A program made the position numbers and the translations under genes. The notes below the pieces were generated by a model that saw only the letters and a program-made list of their open reading frames with translations, was not told the DNA's origin and made no database searches. From Alphaproteobacteria bacterium (lineage in GTDB: Bacteria > Pseudomonadota > Alphaproteobacteria > Rhizobiales > Hyphomicrobiaceae): DNA of 9,089 nt. Positions 6,345-9,089 of this stretch are shown piece by piece. The DNA lies in the NCBI GenBank assembly GCA_022600335.1, contig JAHZKN010000187.1, positions 1 to 9,089 of the forward strand. Reading direction: 5' to 3'. The stretch's first letter is position 1. Every line of letters starts with the position of its first letter.

Positions 6345-6373
6345 CGCACCTGCAACAGTAGGGGAAAGATTTG

Positions 6374-6413
6374 AGCCGGCGGTGCTGCTATAGGGCCGTC
6401 GGCTTTGTTGTTT
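6374..6413 (+). terminator. Rho-independent terminator after the small membrane protein
   Basis: AGCCGGCGG (6374-6382) pairs with CCGTCGGCT (6396-6404), nine pairs including one G-U, and is followed by TTGTTGTTT. It begins 29 bases after the stop codon at 6344. Confidence 0.82.
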
Positions 6414-6425
6414 GTCGCTATGAGC

Positions 6426-6460
6426 AAAAAATTACAGGCGGAGAGAGGGCTCTCCGCCTG
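6426..6460 (-). terminator. Rho-independent terminator for the Spy-like gene
   Basis: An exact ten-base stem, CAGGCGGAGA (6435-6444) with TCTCCGCCTG (6451-6460), encloses GAGGGC. Read on the minus strand it is followed by TAATTTTTTG (6434-6425), a proper U-run. It lies 29 bases past the end of the minus-strand gene at 6490 and faces the plus-strand terminator ending at 6413. Confidence 0.9.
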
Positions 6461-6489
6461 TTTAGGAATCTTCTGCCTTGACTTAATGG

Positions 6490-7137
6490 CTAGCGCGTTT
6501 CGTCGGTTTTTCTTTCACGGTCGTCCGATCGATCATGATCTTCATCGCGGTCGCGGTGCCGACGCCACTTTCTGTATTTCCACCAACCGCGCTTGCCGCG
6601 CATTTTGCGCAACTTTGTCTGTTGCTCTTCGCTGAGGCTCGCATAGAGCTTTTCAGCACTTGGACGGACAGTGCGGATAGCCTCTAAACCCGCGACCAAC
6701 ATTTTTTCCATATTCTCAAGGCGTTCAATTGGCGAGCGGCGCAAGCGTGGCTTGGCCTCACGTGAGTCATCGTCATCTGCTTTTTGATCCTGGGTTTTCC
6801 AGGCTGGTTTTGGTGGGCAGGATTCCCGAGCCTTGGTTGCGGCAGCACGGACGGTGTCTGCAAATTCTTCGTAAAGTGGTGTTTGAGCGTCGGTAATGTC
6901 AGCCTTGTGTTTGATACGAACCAACATGTGGTCAATGCGTTCAGCTGCCCTGCGTCCGCAGACCATACGCATTGGGCGCTTCATCATACCCTTGCCTCGG
7001 CGGTGATGGCCCCAACTGTGATGGCCGCCGTGATGACGCCACCCGTGCCCATCATGTCGAGCTACGGCACCAACTGCTGCTGCACCGAGCGCTGCGACGG
7101 CTAAGCCACCGACCAGCCATTTGCTTTTGCGTGTCAT
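6490..7137 (-). CDS. Spy/CpxP-like periplasmic LTxxQ-motif protein with a His-rich segment
   Basis: The ATG at 7137 follows AGGAGG with 11 bases of spacing and gives a 215-residue protein starting MTRKSKWLVGGLAVAALGAA, a signal peptide or N-terminal anchor. Upstream in-frame ATGs (7191, 7245) add a polar stretch before the hydrophobic part and are unlikely. The first LTxxQ-like box is ITDAQ (81-85) and the second is LSEEQ (168-172), each followed by a Lys/Arg-rich helix; this pairing is the mark of the Spy/CpxP family, whose known members are periplasmic chaperones or stress sensors. Residues 28-45 carry eight histidines between Gly and Trp, a possible metal-binding stretch. Two Cys (60 and 107) could form a disulfide. 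The C-terminal 35 residues are extremely charged, first Arg/Lys/Trp and then alternating Asp/Arg. It has its own terminator; no two-component system is visible next to it. Confidence 0.85.
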   Translation of the reverse strand: MTRKSKWLVGGLAVAALGAAAVGAVARHDGHGWRHHGGHHSWGHHRRGKGMMKRPMRMVCGRRAAERIDHMLVRIKHKADITDAQTPLYEEFADTVRAAATKARESCPPKPAWKTQDQKADDDDSREAKPRLRRSPIERLENMEKMLVAGLEAIRTVRPSAEKLYASLSEEQQTKLRKMRGKRGWWKYRKWRRHRDRDEDHDRSDDRERKTDETR

Positions 7138-7338
7138 GATTGAGAATGCCTCCTGTTTTGAATGGGCTGGTGCCTGCTCTTGTGACGACATCAGGCCGTC
7201 AGGTTTGCAAGGCCGTGCGCGGCGAGTAGGCCCGCCAAATCGCACTGTTTGTCACCAGTCACAGAGGAAACGGCCCAGTACTCCGAAATCCGTCGCAGCA
7301 CACAACAAAAATTTTATAGCAGGCCATATCAGCTGCAT

Positions 7339-7920
7339 TTAGGCGGCTGTTGGCTGCATGGCAAAGGTCAGGCCAGCAACGACGGCGATTACCACGACCG
7401 CCAATCGCATAAGGCGGCGGTGAAAGGATTTGTGACCAAAGAAATCGCCAAGCGCATACCCGGCTGTCACCAGGAGTGCAAATGTATAGCGCCCCGCAAT
7501 TTCACTGCCGAACATTGTGATCGGCGGTTCTGCTGCGGGATCAGGGCCGGAGCCGATCAAGAATGCGTAGACGAGGCCGGCATAAACCAGCAGGCTGAAA
7601 ATGGACATATCTTCCAAAAAACGCGCTTCAAGTGGTGCCAGCGGACGTCGTGAAGCGCCTTTTGCGATGCGCGCACCGATGCCAAGCACGCACATAAAGA
7701 CAGCAAGGGAAAGTGCGGCAATGAGCTGTGGATGCTGCACCCAATCAAAGTTGGCAAATAGGGGCTGCCATATGGCGGTCAAAAACTGACGCCAAAACAA
7801 TAGAAATTCCCTGAGCCAATCTGGCATCGGTATTTCGCTTGCCAGTTGTCCAAGGACCGTCAGCGTTGCCCCGATCTCACCAAAGAGGGCAATCAGTTCC
7901 TTTCGCAGAAATTTCAGCAT
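7339..7920 (-). CDS. Integral membrane protein with about four transmembrane helices, function unknown
   Basis: The frame encodes 193 residues. The N-terminal 60 residues are amphipathic and rich in Leu, Phe and Trp, and four hydrophobic stretches follow at about 66-85, 106-124, 144-162 and 170-188, separated by a basic loop (about 84-100, ARIAKGASRRPLAPLEAR) and a Pro/Asp-rich loop (about 124-136). No catalytic motif is apparent and I do not recognise the family. The ATG at 7920 has only a weak AGGG about 12 bases upstream, so the start is less certain than the body. On the minus strand TATAAA (7961-7956) is a possible -10 element some 30 bases before the start. The gene is divergent from the SRPBCC gene (119-base gap) and lies 201 bases upstream of the Spy-like gene on the same strand, too far apart to assume co-transcription. 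Confidence 0.75.
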   Translation of the reverse strand: MLKFLRKELIALFGEIGATLTVLGQLASEIPMPDWLREFLLFWRQFLTAIWQPLFANFDWVQHPQLIAALSLAVFMCVLGIGARIAKGASRRPLAPLEARFLEDMSIFSLLVYAGLVYAFLIGSGPDPAAEPPITMFGSEIAGRYTFALLVTAGYALGDFFGHKSFHRRLMRLAVVVIAVVAGLTFAMQPTAA

Positions 7921-7970
7921 AAGGTGGATGCCCTGGCCGATGGTTTGAAGGCGTCTTTATAGGCTAGGTT

Positions 7971-7998
7971 TTGATAAATTCCAGCTACCGCGTACGAT
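7971..7998 (+). promoter_or_regulatory. Candidate sigma70 promoter for the SRPBCC gene
   Basis: TTGATA (7971-7976) and TACGAT (7993-7998) are separated by 16 bases and match the consensus at 5 of 6 and 4 of 6 positions. Transcription would begin near 8005, leaving a leader of about 35 bases before the ATG at 8040. The call rests only on these matches and position. Confidence 0.4.
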
Positions 7999-8039
7999 TG
8001 GTCGCGCAAGGTGCGCATTTGCCAACCTGAGGTGATGTC

Positions 8040-8588
8040 ATGATCAAGAAACTGCTGATTGTTTTGGCGGCAATTGTTGTTGCCTTTTGTGGCTATGTTG
8101 CTTTGCAGCCAGCCGCATTTACCGTGGCGCGGTCGGCTGAAATGGCAGCACCACCTGAAGCGATTTTCCCACACATCAACAGCCTCAAAAAATTTGATGC
8201 TTGGTCGCCGTGGGCCAAGTTGGACCCAAATTCGACAATCACCTTTGAAGGGGCTGATGAAGGTGTAGGCGCGACGGCCAAATGGAAAGGTAATCACGAA
8301 GTTGGTGAAGGCACCATGTCGATTACTGAATCTTCGCCACCAACCGATGTCAAAATGTGGTTGGAGTTCATCGAACCGATGGCGGGCATTGCTGACGTAA
8401 CTTTCAAGCTCGAGCCCAAAGGCCAGAATACAAACGTCACCTGGTCGATGTCGACCAGTCATGGATTTTTTGCCCGTGCGATGTGCACCTTGATGATGCT
8501 TAATCCCGAAAAAATGATCGGAGACAAATACCAAGAAGGCCTCGCAAACTTGAAAAAGATTGTTGAAAGCGCGCCAAGCGCTACGTAG
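8040..8588 (+). CDS. SRPBCC-superfamily (polyketide cyclase-like) protein with an N-terminal membrane anchor
   Basis: The ATG at 8040 follows GAGGTG with five bases of spacing. The 182-residue product opens with a basic then hydrophobic segment (MIKKLLIVLAAIVVAFCGYV), a signal anchor or cleaved signal peptide, and continues with a START-like helix-grip domain at about 28-175. Recognisable blocks are the FPHINSLKKFDAWSPWAKLDP stretch (beginning around residue 43), a GVGA.AKWKGN..VGEGTMSI segment, and a long C-terminal helix ending NLKKIVES. This arrangement is common in proteobacterial proteins annotated as polyketide cyclase or SRPBCC family; they are lipid- or small-ligand-binding folds, and the ligand is seldom known. 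Most such proteins are predicted to face the periplasm, as here. It is the only gene in its unit and diverges from the membrane protein gene; no clear terminator follows, although hairpins begin 66 bases after the stop. Confidence 0.85.
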   Translation: MIKKLLIVLAAIVVAFCGYVALQPAAFTVARSAEMAAPPEAIFPHINSLKKFDAWSPWAKLDPNSTITFEGADEGVGATAKWKGNHEVGEGTMSITESSPPTDVKMWLEFIEPMAGIADVTFKLEPKGQNTNVTWSMSTSHGFFARAMCTLMMLNPEKMIGDKYQEGLANLKKIVESAPSAT

Positions 8589-9089
8589 CAGGCCATCACA
8601 TCACGATTGGCTCCGCGGCGGCTGTGCACGCCCGAAGGTTTGAGAACGATGTCTCCCGGCAGGTCCGGGACGGGGCGGTCAGCGCCGCGTCTCTATTTAG
8701 TTTAAAGCGGCGTTCACCGCCCCGCAGGTTTGCAACATATTACTGTCCACCGGCCCGCCGCCATGTCAGCGTGTATTACGGGTGCTCCGGCTTGCCTCGC
8801 ATGGCCCAGTGACCGTTACGTACCAGCCCACCGATTAGTTGCGTCCACTCACGGCGTTTCGCACAGTATAGGTCGTGCTCATGGTGCGCCGTTCAAACCC
8901 ACGCCATCCAGACGGTCTAGACATGCGTCCCCGGCGGGTGGGATGCGCGTGAGTTTAGGACATCGGTGCGCGGCGGGGATAACATTTTTCACAGCGGCGG
9001 TTACAGCGATAGGACTGTGCTGCTGCCGTGTTCTGAGATGAACGAAACAGGCTGATGCGCAAGAGATTTGAAACGATAGGATTTGGTGG
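8589..9089. other. Gene-free stretch with strong hairpins; possible structured RNA
   Basis: No frame in these 500 bases reads like a protein. The longest open stretches (for example 8730-9041 on plus, and 8882-9088 open off the edge on minus) are rich in Cys, Arg and His and have no ribosome binding site. The region looks richer in G+C than the intergenic stretches elsewhere. Two adjacent stems stand out: TCCCGG (8654-8659) with CCGGGA (8665-8670), and directly next to it CGGGGCGGT (8671-8679) with ACCGCCCCG (8716-8724), continuing inward for eight more pairs (8681-8688 with 8707-8714). A third, weaker stem is GCGTCCC (8925-8931) with GGGATGC (8940-8946). I compared it by eye with RNase P, tmRNA and SRP RNA and found none of their hallmark sequences. 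An ATG at 9055 opens a frame that runs off the right edge. Confidence 0.45.

Noticed and set aside
7914..8534. 206-codon minus-strand frame
   Set aside because: It lies antisense to the well-supported SRPBCC gene, and its translation is rich in His, Trp and Arg without any family resemblance.
8730..9041. 103-codon plus-strand frame in the right-end region
   Set aside because: No ribosome binding site, unusual Arg/His/Cys/Ala composition and no recognisable motif.
8600..9060. RNase P RNA, tmRNA (including the two-piece alphaproteobacterial form) or SRP RNA
   Set aside because: The hallmark sequences of each (for example GAGGAAAGTCCGGGC and ACAGAAA for RNase P, or an AACGACAA-type tag start for tmRNA) are not found on either strand.
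9084..9089. TGGTGG at the edge as the 3' end of a minus-strand tRNA
   Set aside because: Only six bases are visible; that is far too little to support a tRNA.
1..9089. Mobile element, CRISPR array or defence system
   Set aside because: No transposase, integrase, terminal repeats, regular spaced repeats or defence-type domains were found; the genes read as core envelope functions.

Overview
The window looks like ordinary chromosome from an alphaproteobacterium, most likely of the Hyphomicrobiales (Rhizobiales). The reasons are the gene types: compact periplasmic YkuD L,D-transpeptidases with Arg/Tyr-rich tails, a TPR protein with a basic C-terminus, a LTxxQ (Spy/CpxP-like) protein with a His-rich stretch, and an FlK-type hotdog thioesterase. 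Genus and species cannot be read from the sequence alone. Most products carry a signal peptide or a membrane segment, so the window is essentially a cell-envelope neighbourhood. I see no mobile element, CRISPR array, tRNA or rRNA gene.

Layout. At the left edge a minus-strand gene runs off the window; it starts at a GTG (221) behind a strong Shine-Dalgarno and encodes the N-terminus of a putative membrane protein. Diverging from it is a 609-codon exported TPR protein (484-2313). Two tandem L,D-transpeptidase paralogues follow (2554-2979 and 3146-3838). A bidirectional rho-independent terminator (about 3867-3905) separates the second one from a convergent NodB-type polysaccharide deacetylase (3942-4847, minus). 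Upstream of that on the same strand is a hotdog thioesterase (5021-5425, minus). Across a dyad-rich intergenic region lies a small exported four-cysteine protein (5637-5915, plus), closed by a terminator.

The right half holds a stable hairpin in the leader of a 62-residue two-helix membrane protein (6156-6344). Two terminators facing opposite ways follow, then a Spy/CpxP-like protein (6490-7137, minus) and a four-helix membrane protein (7339-7920, minus). Divergent from the latter is a membrane-anchored SRPBCC protein (8040-8588, plus) with a fair sigma70-like promoter. The last 500 bases (8589-9089) contain no convincing protein gene but have strong adjacent hairpins, so a structured RNA is possible.

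How the genes relate. The two transpeptidases and the deacetylase are plausible cell-wall or surface-polysaccharide enzymes, and the Spy-like protein a periplasmic stress chaperone. The TPR protein may be a periplasmic scaffold. The gene starts, spacings and terminators suggest mostly single-gene transcription units, so a dedicated multi-gene system is not demonstrated. The less expected points are the unlisted GTG-start gene at the left edge, the leader hairpin at 5996-6056 and the structured gene-free right end.
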